A program made the translations under genes and the position numbers. 64,000 nucleotides of DNA from Flavobacterium palustre (GTDB taxonomy: Bacteria; Bacteroidota; Bacteroidia; Flavobacteriales; Flavobacteriaceae): positions 310,001 through 374,000 of the forward strand of contig NZ_BMGA01000002.1 of NCBI RefSeq assembly GCF_014639535.1. Reading direction: 5' to 3'. A model generated the notes under the pieces. It searched no databases, was not told the origin of the DNA, and saw only the letters and a program-made list of their open reading frames with translations. Numbering within the stretch: the stretch's first letter is position 1; each line of letters opens with the position of its first letter. Shown here one piece after another: positions 8,211 to 16,472 of the stretch.

Positions 8211-9215
8211 CTAATTAAAAATATGATACAGCATTTCTTTTAATAAATCGGCATTAGACAACGCATTAGCACCTACTCCCTTGCTTTTAACATCAATTTC
8301 TCTCAAAGCAGCCACAATTTGACTTACTTTTCGCATAGGATAATTTTTCAAAGCTAAATCATACTCTTTTAAGAAAAAAGGATTCACACCTAAAACCGCA
8401 GCTACATTCTTAGGATTTTTATCTTTTAATCCATGGTATTTTAATAATTGTACAAAGAAACCAAAAACTAAACTTGTGGTTACCACCATGGGATTTTCTT
8501 TTGGATTACTGGCAAAATTTTCGGCTATAGTATAAGCTTTCAGTTGATTGCGTTCTCCAATGGCTTTTCGCAATTCAAATACATTGAAATCCTTAGAAAA
8601 ACCAATATTTTCTTCAATGTCTTTTGGCGAAATAGTACTTCCTTTGGGTAAAATAATCTGTAGTTTTTCCAATTCATTATTGATTTTACTCAAATCGGTT
8701 CCTAAAAACTCCACCAGCATTGCAGCAGCTTTGGGCTCAATGGCATATTTTTTTCCTGATAAAACCCTTTTTATCCAATCGCCAACCTGGTTTTCATACA
8801 GTTTTTTACTTTCATAAACGACTCCGTTCTTTGCTATTGCTTTAGTAACTTTTTTTCGTTTATCTAATGTTTTGTATTTGTAACAAAAAACCAAAACAGT
8901 CGAAAGCATCGGATTTTCTACATATGCTTCTAATTTATCGATAGTCTTAGTCAAATCCTGCGCTTCTTTTACAATCACTACCTGACGCTCCGCCATCATT
9001 GGGTAACGTTTTGCTGTGGAAACAATATCTTCTACAGAAACATCTCTACCGTACATCACCGTTTGATTGAATCCTTTTTCGTCTTCCGATAAAACATTTT
9101 CTTCGATATAATCCGATAATTTATCAATATAATAAGGTTCTTCCCCCATCAGGAAATAAATAGGTTTGATATTCCCCGCTTTTATATCATTTACAATTTT
9201 TATGACTTCGTCCAT
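8211..9215 (-). CDS. holA: DNA polymerase III subunit delta
   Basis: The 334-residue protein starts with an AAA+-like fold (KPIYFLMGEEPYYIDKLSDYIEE) but has no Walker A lysine motif, as is typical for delta. It then has the delta-specific middle section and a helical C-terminus containing LLKEMLYHIF. Delta opens the sliding clamp in the clamp-loader complex. The length fits HolA (about 340). It starts about 80 bases from the divergent HsdR_N-like gene, so the two share an intergenic control region. Confidence 0.9.
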   Translation of the reverse strand: MDEVIKIVNDIKAGNIKPIYFLMGEEPYYIDKLSDYIEENVLSEDEKGFNQTVMYGRDVSVEDIVSTAKRYPMMAERQVVIVKEAQDLTKTIDKLEAYVENPMLSTVLVFCYKYKTLDKRKKVTKAIAKNGVVYESKKLYENQVGDWIKRVLSGKKYAIEPKAAAMLVEFLGTDLSKINNELEKLQIILPKGSTISPKDIEENIGFSKDFNVFELRKAIGERNQLKAYTIAENFASNPKENPMVVTTSLVFGFFVQLLKYHGLKDKNPKNVAAVLGVNPFFLKEYDLALKNYPMRKVSQIVAALREIDVKSKGVGANALSNADLLKEMLYHIFN

Positions 9216-9295
9216 TTTTTAGAATGCAGATTTTAGATTTCAGATTTCAAATTTGAAAAACTGCAATCTTTAAACTTATTTAATATTTTTGCATC

Positions 9296-9739
9296 ATGCA
9301 AAATCTCAATTTCCCTTCTTATTCTTTTCGTTTCAAAAATAGCGAAAATAAAGTGTCTATTTTTGATGAAATCAGGAAAAAATTCATCATTCTCACACCT
9401 GAAGAATGGGTTCGTCAACATGTAGTTCGCTTTTTATTAGAAGAAAAACAATATCCTAAATCCTTAATCAACGTCGAAAAAGTGTTATTGGTCAACGGAT
9501 TAAGAAAAAGATACGATGTTGTGGTATTTAACACTGACGGTTCTATTAATATTTTAGTAGAATGTAAAGCTCCGGAAGTCAAAATTACACAAGGAACTTT
9601 TGACCAAATTGCACGTTATAATATGACAATGAAATCCAATTTTTTGATGGTAAGCAATGGATTGAATCATTATTTTTGCCAAATGGATTATGAGAATGAA
9701 AAATACCAATTTCTAGCTGCACTTCCCGATTATAATTAA
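9296..9739 (+). CDS. HsdR N-terminal domain (PD-(D/E)xK) protein
   Basis: This 147-residue protein corresponds to the isolated N-terminal nuclease fold of type I restriction HsdR subunits (HSDR_N_2). The candidate active site is Asp74 (KRYDVVVF) with Glu89-Cys-Lys91 (LVECKAP). No helicase part and no hsdM or hsdS gene follow. Single-domain forms beside holA are common in Flavobacteriaceae, so this is probably a conserved housekeeping nuclease-fold protein and not a restriction system. Whether it cuts DNA is unknown. Confidence 0.82.
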   Translation: MQNLNFPSYSFRFKNSENKVSIFDEIRKKFIILTPEEWVRQHVVRFLLEEKQYPKSLINVEKVLLVNGLRKRYDVVVFNTDGSINILVECKAPEVKITQGTFDQIARYNMTMKSNFLMVSNGLNHYFCQMDYENEKYQFLAALPDYN

Positions 9740-9757
9740 GTAAACAAAAAACAGACT

Positions 9758-10747
9758 TTGAAAAAAATAGCCGTTGTTATCCTCAATTGGAATGGAGTTC
9801 AATTACTGGAACAATTTTTACCTTCTGTCGTTCAATATTCTCCTGAAGCTGAGATTTATGTTGCCGATAATGCTTCCACTGACGATTCTATTTCCTTTAT
9901 AGAGACACATTTTCCAACTGTAAAAATTGTAAAAAATTCAGGTAATTTTGGCTTTGCCAAAGGTTACAACGAAGCTCTACAACATATTGATGCAGAAATT
10001 TATGCCTTAGTAAATTCAGATATTGAAGTGACTGAAAATTGGTTGAAACCTATTTTAGAAAATTTCGAAAACGAAGCTGACACAGCAATCATCCAACCTA
10101 AATTATTAGATTTTAAAAACAAAGAATATTTCGAATACGCTGGTGCTGCCGGTGGTTTTATTGATAAATATGGTTATCCGTATTGTCGTGGGCGCATTTT
10201 TGAAACTATTGAAAAAGATAACGGACAATACAATGATGCCTGTGAAATAAGCTGGGCTTCGGGAGCCTGTTTTTTTATCCGAAGCCAAGTGTACCATGAA
10301 TTAAAAGGTTTTGATGCCGATTTTTTTGCGCATCAGGAAGAAATTGATTTGTGTTGGAGAGCTAAAAACAAAGGCTACACCATTAAATACAATTCCAATT
10401 CGGTGGTTTATCATGTAGGTGGTGCGACTTTGCAACAGGGAAATCCGAAGAAAACCTTTTTAAACTTCCGAAATTCATTATTAATGTTGGTAAAAAATCT
10501 ACCTAAAGAGCAATTATATTCTGTTTTATTTATTCGAATGTTACTGGATGGAATAGCCGGAATTCATTTTATTTTTCAAGGAAAATTCACTCATTTTTTA
10601 GCTATTTTAAAAGCTCATGCTTCTTTTTATTCCTTATTTTCAAAAACTTATAAAAAAAGAGGGGATTTTCAATCGAGATCATACTATACCCTTAAAAGCG
10701 TCGTTATTAGTTACTATGTAAATAATGGCAAGGTCTTTGCGAAATAA
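9758..10747 (+). CDS. Glycosyltransferase family 2 (rhamnosyltransferase-like)
   Basis: The 329-residue enzyme opens with KKIAVVILNWNG, followed by VADNASTDDS and VNSDIEV, the nucleotide-sugar binding and DxD-like elements of GT-A fold family 2. The motif HQEEIDLCWRAKNKGY supplies the expected catalytic acid region, and HVGGAT follows as in rhamnosyltransferase-type members. Hydrophobic residues near 265-285 could bind the membrane. The start is a TTG at 9758, chosen because the family N-terminus begins exactly there and no in-frame ATG lies upstream. The acceptor is unknown; surface polysaccharide is likely. Confidence 0.9.
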   Translation: MKKIAVVILNWNGVQLLEQFLPSVVQYSPEAEIYVADNASTDDSISFIETHFPTVKIVKNSGNFGFAKGYNEALQHIDAEIYALVNSDIEVTENWLKPILENFENEADTAIIQPKLLDFKNKEYFEYAGAAGGFIDKYGYPYCRGRIFETIEKDNGQYNDACEISWASGACFFIRSQVYHELKGFDADFFAHQEEIDLCWRAKNKGYTIKYNSNSVVYHVGGATLQQGNPKKTFLNFRNSLLMLVKNLPKEQLYSVLFIRMLLDGIAGIHFIFQGKFTHFLAILKAHASFYSLFSKTYKKRGDFQSRSYYTLKSVVISYYVNNGKVFAK

Positions 10748-10764
10748 TTTAACAATAATTTATA

Positions 10765-10795
10765 TTTACATTCTAAACATTAAAAACTAAATTTG
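10765..10795 (+). promoter_or_regulatory. Promoter of OmpA-family lipoprotein gene
   Basis: TTTA at 10765-10768, 19 bases and TAAATTTG at 10788-10795 match the Bacteroidota pattern apart from the last base of the -33 box. The gene starts 26 bases downstream. Confidence 0.6.
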
Positions 10796-10821
10796 TAAAA
10801 ACTCAAAAACTAATAAAATTT

Positions 10822-11652
10822 ATGAAAAAAGTTGTAATTGCCCTTTCGGTACTCGCTCTTTTAACTTCTTGTGTATCTAAAAAGAAATACGCAGCTTTAG
10901 AAGCCAAAAACAAAGAAACTCAGGATTTATTAAACACTGCTACAGTAAAATTAAATTCTTGCCTTGAAGAAAAAGCAGGGCTTACAGCGAGAGTTGAAGG
11001 TTTAAAAGAGCAAAATCAAGGTTTAATCAGTACATCAAAAGATTTGACTATGTTAACAGCTAAAGGTGCTGAAAACTTAGAAAAATCATTAGAAAGCTTA
11101 AAAGAAAAAGATCTTAAAATATCAAGACTTCAGGATGCTTTAACCAGAAAAGACAGTGTTACACTTGCTGTTGTAACCAGCTTAAAAAGCGTAGTAGGAT
11201 TGAACGATGAAGATATCGAAATCAATGTTGAAAAAGGAGTAGTATTTATCTCTATTTCTGATAAAATGTTGTTTAAAACAGGTAGTTATAATGTAACTGA
11301 CAGAGCAAAAAGCGTTTTAGCTAAAGTTGCTAAGGTAGTTAACGACAAACCAGATTTTGAATGTATGGTTGAAGGTCATACTGATAATGTTCCTTACATT
11401 GGAAACGGAGTTCTATTGGACAACTGGGATTTAAGTGTGAAACGTTCTACTTCTATCATCCGTGTGTTGACAAACGAATTAGGAGTGAAACCAGAACAAT
11501 TAGTTGCTGCAGGTAGAAGTTCTTATGTTCCTTTAGTACCAAACACTTCTGCTGAAAACAGAGCTAAAAACAGAAGAACACGTATTCTTGTTTTACCTAA
11601 AATTGACCAATTCTACGATATGGTTGAAAAAGAAATGAAAAAACAAAAATAA
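10822..11652 (+). CDS. OmpA-family lipoprotein
   Basis: This 276-residue protein has a lipoprotein signal ending LLTSC (Cys17), a predicted coiled-coil stretch (about residues 25-110) and a C-terminal OmpA peptidoglycan-binding domain. The domain shows VEGHTDNVPY, the DNWDLSVKRS segment and the closing NRRTRILVLP. It should sit in the outer membrane facing the periplasm and tether the envelope to peptidoglycan. It has its own promoter and a very strong terminator, so it is monocistronic and probably abundant. Confidence 0.92.
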   Translation: MKKVVIALSVLALLTSCVSKKKYAALEAKNKETQDLLNTATVKLNSCLEEKAGLTARVEGLKEQNQGLISTSKDLTMLTAKGAENLEKSLESLKEKDLKISRLQDALTRKDSVTLAVVTSLKSVVGLNDEDIEINVEKGVVFISISDKMLFKTGSYNVTDRAKSVLAKVAKVVNDKPDFECMVEGHTDNVPYIGNGVLLDNWDLSVKRSTSIIRVLTNELGVKPEQLVAAGRSSYVPLVPNTSAENRAKNRRTRILVLPKIDQFYDMVEKEMKKQK

Positions 11653-11672
11653 TCTGTTTTAGATTTCATTAT

Positions 11673-11707
11673 AAAAAAAACGTCCCAAATATTGGGACGT
11701 TTTTTTT
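11673..11707 (+). terminator. Terminator of OmpA-family lipoprotein gene
   Basis: CGTCCCAA (11681-11688) and TTGGGACG (11692-11699) pair around a three-base loop, with runs of A before and T after. Confidence 0.93.
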
Positions 11708-11763
11708 ATGCTTTTTAATTTCTATTATTTTTTAAATAAGTAGCCTTCTTCCAACTTCTAACT

Positions 11764-12384
11764 TTATAAAATATCCAAACTTCCTTTTCCTTCACGAACT
11801 ACCTCCGGTTCATGACCTGATAAGTCAATAATGGTTGAAGCTACATTATCTCCATAACCGCCATCAATAACCATATCAACTAAATTTTGCCATTTTTCAA
11901 AAATCAATTCCGGGTCAGTGGTGTATTCCACCACATCATCTTCGTCACGAATAGACATAGTTACAATAGGATTCCCAAGTTGTCTTACAATTTCCAGCGT
12001 TATATTATTTTCAGGCACACGAATACCTACAGTAGTTTTCTTTTTAAATTCTTTTGGTAAATTATTATTTCCCGGTAAAATAAAAGTATAAGGTCCCGGC
12101 AAAGCTCTTTTTAAAATTTTAAAAGTAGCCGTATCTATTTGCTTGACATAATCCGAAAGATTACTCAAATCATGGCAAATAAAAGAAAACTTCGCTTTTT
12201 CCAGTTTTACTCCTTTAATTTTTGCAATACGTTCCAAGGCTCTGGAATTAGTAATATCACAACCTAAACCATAAACAGTATCTGTTGGATAAATTACCAA
12301 ACCACCATCTTTTAAAACCTTAACCACCTTAGCAATCGCTGCTTCAGAAGGTTTGTCTTCGTATATTTTTATAAATTCTGCCAT
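11764..12384 (-). CDS. L-threonylcarbamoyladenylate synthase family protein (YrdC/Sua5/YciO)
   Basis: The 206-residue protein is a single YrdC-like domain with the signature YPTDTVYGLGCD near residues 32-43 and the SIRDEDD segment of the ATP/threonine pocket. Such enzymes make threonylcarbamoyl-AMP, the donor for the t6A modification of tRNAs reading ANN codons. The length fits TsaC/YciO forms that lack the extra Sua5 domain. I cannot decide between the essential t6A enzyme and the less defined YciO paralogue. Confidence 0.87.
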   Translation of the reverse strand: MAEFIKIYEDKPSEAAIAKVVKVLKDGGLVIYPTDTVYGLGCDITNSRALERIAKIKGVKLEKAKFSFICHDLSNLSDYVKQIDTATFKILKRALPGPYTFILPGNNNLPKEFKKKTTVGIRVPENNITLEIVRQLGNPIVTMSIRDEDDVVEYTTDPELIFEKWQNLVDMVIDGGYGDNVASTIIDLSGHEPEVVREGKGSLDIL

Positions 12385-12484
12385 TTTGTGTTTTTATTTC
12401 TTAGAGCATTACTAAAGTTATGAAAATCTAGTAAAAGATTAGGTGTTTTCTGTCTTCTAAATTCTGCTGACTGCAGTCTCAAGT

Positions 12485-14818
12485 TTACCCAATAACATCC
12501 AACTTCGCAAATCGAAGTAAAAGCTTTTTGATACCTCCTACTTCAAATTTAATCTCCGCCTTTTTATCAGCACCTACACCTTCTAAATTGATTACCTGTC
12601 CACGACCAAAACGTTCGTGCATGACAATATTTCCAGCAGTTAATTGATTATCAAATAAGTTAGCAGCCCCTGAAGGCGCATTAGACGAAACCGGTTTTAA
12701 TTTTCGAATGAGTGCATCCGGTTTAGGTTGGTTATCGGTAATGTATTTTGGAGGTGTTGAACTCACCGGTTTTGCCAAACGTAATTTAGACTTATCCACA
12801 TCTCCAAAAACATCCTTATCAATCATCGGTTTGAAACGATAATTACTTTCGGCTGGTGTTAGGTATTCCAAATACTGACCGTCGATTTCTTCAATAAAAC
12901 GCGATGGTTCACTATCGGTTAGTTTTCCCCAGCGGTAACGGGATTGTGCATAAGTCAAATAGGCCTGATGTTCTGCCCTTGTCAAAGCCACATAAAACAA
13001 TCGACGCTCTTCCTCTAATTCCGAACGCGTACTCATACTCATTGCCGACGGAAACAAATCTTCTTCCATTCCTACTACAAAAACATGAGGGAATTCCAGT
13101 CCTTTTGCCAGGTGAATGGTCATCAAAGCCACACGGTCTTCATCACCGGTATCTTTGTCTAAATCAGTTGCCAAAGCCACATCTTCTAAAAATTCAGCCA
13201 ATGAACCTCTGGCTCCATCCACTTCCTTTTGACCTTCGGTAAAATCTTTAATACCGTTTAATAATTCTTCAATATTTTGAATTCTGGCCATTCCTTCCGG
13301 CGTAGCATCTTTCTTTAATTCCTGAACCAATCCAGTTTTTTTAGAAACATGATCGGTAAGATAAAAAGCATCCTGATTTTCGTTAATCACCTGAAAACTC
13401 TGAATCATTGTCACAAAATCATTTAGTTTTTGTTTCGTTCCTGAGTTCAGTTTCAAATCAATACGATCAATGTTCTGCATTACTTCAAATATCGATCTTT
13501 TGTAATGATTAGCCGCAACAGTCAATTTTTCAATTGTAGTATCCCCTATTCCACGAGCCGGATAATTAATTACACGTACCAGAGCCTCTTCGTCTTTTGG
13601 ATTAATCACTAATCGCAAATAACATAAAACATCTTTGATTTCTTTTCTTTGGTAAAAAGATAATCCTCCATAAATGCGATACGGAATATCCCGCTTGCGC
13701 AAAGCATCCTCCATGGCTCTCGATTGTGCATTGGTTCGATACAAAATTGCAAAATGCCCATTGTTCATTTGGTTTTGCATTTTTTGTTCGAAAATAGTAC
13801 TGGCAACAAAGCGACCTTCTTCGGCATCTGTCAAACTGCGATGCACTTTTATTTTTGGACCAAACTCATTAGCAGTCCAAACCACTTTCTCCAGTTTGGT
13901 TTTATTGTGTTCCATCACCGTATTGGCAGCTTCCACAATATTTCGGGACGAACGGTAATTTTGTTCCAATCTATAAGTTTGAACTCCCTGATAATCTTTT
14001 TGGAAATTCAAAATATTATTGATGTTGGCACCTCGGAAAGCATAAATACTTTGCGCATCATCACCTACCACGCAGATATTCTGAAATTTATCCGATAAAG
14101 CACGAACAATTAAATATTGCGAATGATTCGTATCCTGGTACTCATCCACCAAAATATAACGAAAACGATTTTGATATTTGGCTAAAACGTCAGGGAAACG
14201 GGTCAGTAATTCGTTAGTTTTCAAAAGTAAATCATCAAAATCCATCGCTCCCGATTTGAAACAACGATCTACATAAGCCTGATAAATTTCACCCATTCTC
14301 GGCTTCTTAGCCATAGCATCGGCTTCCTGTAAATCGGGATCATTAAAATAGGCTTTTACCGTAATCAAACTATTTTTAAAAGTCGAAATTCGGCTTAAAA
14401 CCTGTTTTGGTTTATAAATATCTCTGTCTAGTTGCATTTCTTTGATAATTCCCGAAATTGCCCTCAATGAATCCTGAGAATCATAAATAGTAAAATTAGA
14501 AGGATAACCTAATTTATCCGCTTCCGAACGTAAAATCTTAGCAAAAATAGAGTGAAAAGTCCCCATCCAAAGGTTTTTTGCCTCGCTGGCACCAACAATA
14601 TCAGCAATACGATTTTTCATCTCACGAGCCGCCTTATTGGTAAATGTAAGCGACAAAATATTAAAAGCATCGATTCCCTGATGCATCAAATAAGCAATTC
14701 TGATGGTTAACACACGGGTTTTTCCGGAACCGGCACCGGCAATAATAATCATTGGGCCGTCTTTTTGCAATACTGGTGCGCGTTGTGCTTCGTTGAGTTG
14801 TGAAATATATTGTTGCAT
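12485..14818 (-). CDS. uvrD: UvrD/PcrA-type superfamily I DNA helicase
   Basis: The 777-residue protein shows helicase motif I AGAGSGKT near residue 30, motif II VDEYQDTN, QNYRSS, and the late motifs MTIHLAKGLEFPHVFVVG and RLFYVALTRAE. The C-terminal 60 residues (GRGQVINLEGVG...IKKLLLRFAKL) form the small beta domain that in PcrA/UvrD binds RNA polymerase. It unwinds DNA 3'-5' in mismatch and nucleotide excision repair. A TATTTTTG box (14844-14837, minus strand) lies upstream. Length and order match PcrA-type enzymes. Confidence 0.95.
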   Translation of the reverse strand: MQQYISQLNEAQRAPVLQKDGPMIIIAGAGSGKTRVLTIRIAYLMHQGIDAFNILSLTFTNKAAREMKNRIADIVGASEAKNLWMGTFHSIFAKILRSEADKLGYPSNFTIYDSQDSLRAISGIIKEMQLDRDIYKPKQVLSRISTFKNSLITVKAYFNDPDLQEADAMAKKPRMGEIYQAYVDRCFKSGAMDFDDLLLKTNELLTRFPDVLAKYQNRFRYILVDEYQDTNHSQYLIVRALSDKFQNICVVGDDAQSIYAFRGANINNILNFQKDYQGVQTYRLEQNYRSSRNIVEAANTVMEHNKTKLEKVVWTANEFGPKIKVHRSLTDAEEGRFVASTIFEQKMQNQMNNGHFAILYRTNAQSRAMEDALRKRDIPYRIYGGLSFYQRKEIKDVLCYLRLVINPKDEEALVRVINYPARGIGDTTIEKLTVAANHYKRSIFEVMQNIDRIDLKLNSGTKQKLNDFVTMIQSFQVINENQDAFYLTDHVSKKTGLVQELKKDATPEGMARIQNIEELLNGIKDFTEGQKEVDGARGSLAEFLEDVALATDLDKDTGDEDRVALMTIHLAKGLEFPHVFVVGMEEDLFPSAMSMSTRSELEEERRLFYVALTRAEHQAYLTYAQSRYRWGKLTDSEPSRFIEEIDGQYLEYLTPAESNYRFKPMIDKDVFGDVDKSKLRLAKPVSSTPPKYITDNQPKPDALIRKLKPVSSNAPSGAANLFDNQLTAGNIVMHERFGRGQVINLEGVGADKKAEIKFEVGGIKKLLLRFAKLDVIG

Positions 14819-14964
14819 TACTTTTTTCTATTTATGCAAAAATAAGTATTTACGGGGATTTATTAGACAAAGATTCTCAAAGTAACACAGAGAAACGCAA
14901 AGTTTTTTTTAACCTAAAACTAATACTTTCCTTTACGAAATTTTATGTCATTTCTTAGCGAATA

Positions 14965-14995
14965 TTTGCGGAATAATTCTAAAAGTATATTTTTG
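14965..14995 (+). promoter_or_regulatory. Promoter of conserved membrane-anchored protein gene
   Basis: TTTG at 14965-14968, 19 bases and TATTTTTG at 14988-14995 match the consensus. This box lies inside the longest possible open frame, which supports the start at 15017 and argues against 14945. Confidence 0.7.
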
Positions 14996-15016
14996 CTTTC
15001 AAAATTTTATACCCAA

Positions 15017-15538
15017 ATGAACGCAACAAACATCATCGAAATAGTAGCTTATACAATTCCTTCAATAATCACAGGCGGAGTTGCTTATTTTTTATTCAAT
15101 TCGCATTTTAAAGACCAGCAAAACACCCGACGCTGGTTATTGCAAAAAGACAATCAAAAAACAGCTTTACCCTTGCGTTTACAGGCTTATGAAAGAATGA
15201 CTCTGTTGATGGAACGTATTAATCCCTCACAATTAATGGTGCGTATTAATCCGGTTTCAACTGATAAAAGCGATTATGCTAATTATGTAATTGCTCATAT
15301 CGAACAGGAATTTGAACACAATATTGCGCAGCAAATTTATGTTTCAGACAAATGCTGGACAGTTATTTTAACGGCTAAAAACGCCTCGATACAAATGATT
15401 CGCTTAGCGGCTAAAAACGAAAAAATAAGCAATGCTGATGAATTGAGAACATTTGTAATCAGCGAATTATTAGAAAAAACATCACCAAGTAATACAGCTT
15501 TAGCATTCCTGAAAAATGAAGTAGCCGAATTGTGGTAA
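15017..15538 (+). CDS. Conserved protein with one N-terminal membrane helix, unknown function
   Basis: Using the ATG at 15017 the product has 173 residues (MNATNIIEIVAYTIPSIITG...). A single hydrophobic helix (about residues 6-25) is followed by a soluble helical domain rich in charged residues with no motif I recognise. The frame extends upstream to 14945, but a consensus promoter lies in that part, so the shorter form is preferred. It converges on the patatin gene with only seven bases between them. Function is unknown. Confidence 0.75.
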   Translation: MNATNIIEIVAYTIPSIITGGVAYFLFNSHFKDQQNTRRWLLQKDNQKTALPLRLQAYERMTLLMERINPSQLMVRINPVSTDKSDYANYVIAHIEQEFEHNIAQQIYVSDKCWTVILTAKNASIQMIRLAAKNEKISNADELRTFVISELLEKTSPSNTALAFLKNEVAELW

Positions 15539-15545
15539 ATAGCAA

Positions 15546-16472
15546 TTAAGCAGATTGTTCGTCGGATAAAAAAGGTTTTGAGATTTCCATCGTCTCACTT
15601 TTTTTCAAGGCATACTGAAAGCCTTCTTCCCACCATTGCGTCATTTTGGCTTTGTTAAAAATCAATGCGTTATTAGTCAAATCAATCGGTGTGTAATAGA
15701 GATTGAGTTTTACATTATTATAAGAAGCCGACAAAGTTCCTAACAAAATATTGTGTTTTCCTATTTGATCCAATTCAATTTGGAACAAATCAATCAACAA
15801 AGAAAAAGGATTTCGCCCAATAGCTACTCTGGGAACCGTTTTTTCGGTTTCTAAAATAACAACATCTATTTCGGTAGCACCACGATTGATAGCTTCCTGA
15901 ATGGGAACCAAACTGGAAAATCCGCCATCGGCATAATCATAGCCTTTAATGTTTACAATACTCATAAAAGGAATGTAATTACTGGAAATCCAAATCCAAT
16001 CGCAAAATTCATCATACGTACAATCTTTTATCGATTTGTATTCGGATTCATTGGTAGAAAGATTCGTTACCGTCACAATTACATCTGTACGCTGTGATTT
16101 TAATTGGTTGAATTCAGCTATCGGGAAATTCTTTTTTATGTAAGAGCGTAATTTTTTGCTTTCGCCAAAGGTTCTTTTTCCTCTGAAAAATTGTAACAAA
16201 ACATTGAAATGATTGATACTTACAACATCGATTCCGTTCTTTTTTCTGACGATAAAAGGATTGATATTAAAAATTTTCCGCATATTCACATTAGTGTAAA
16301 TACGGCGAATTTTATCGATATTTCCTAAAGCCAAATGCGGAATTAATAAACTTCCGGTAGAGGTTCCTAAAAACATATCGTATTTTATCTTCTTACTTTC
16401 CAATAAAAATTGGGCAACACCGCCCGCAAATGCGCCTTTGCTCCCACCTCCGGAAATTACTAATGCTCTCAT
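15546..16472 (-). CDS. Patatin-like phospholipase
   Basis: The 308-residue protein has the oxyanion loop SGGGSKGAF (residues 7-15), the nucleophile elbow GTSTG with Ser38, and the second dyad residue Asp182 in ADGGF. This is a Ser-Asp acyl hydrolase, probably acting on membrane lipids; no signal peptide is seen, so it should be cytoplasmic. Its start overlaps the M1 peptidase stop by four bases (ATGA), indicating coupled translation. Confidence 0.92.
   Translation of the reverse strand: MRALVISGGGSKGAFAGGVAQFLLESKKIKYDMFLGTSTGSLLIPHLALGNIDKIRRIYTNVNMRKIFNINPFIVRKKNGIDVVSINHFNVLLQFFRGKRTFGESKKLRSYIKKNFPIAEFNQLKSQRTDVIVTVTNLSTNESEYKSIKDCTYDEFCDWIWISSNYIPFMSIVNIKGYDYADGGFSSLVPIQEAINRGATEIDVVILETEKTVPRVAIGRNPFSLLIDLFQIELDQIGKHNILLGTLSASYNNVKLNLYYTPIDLTNNALIFNKAKMTQWWEEGFQYALKKSETMEISKPFLSDEQSA

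Noticed and set aside
9296-9739. A type I restriction system
   Set aside because: Only the HsdR N-terminal fold is present, with no helicase, hsdM or hsdS nearby; the isolated domain beside holA looks like a conserved chromosomal gene.
13674-14098. Frames of 94 and 124 codons opposite uvrD
   Set aside because: They overlap helicase motifs on the true strand and have no independent start signals.
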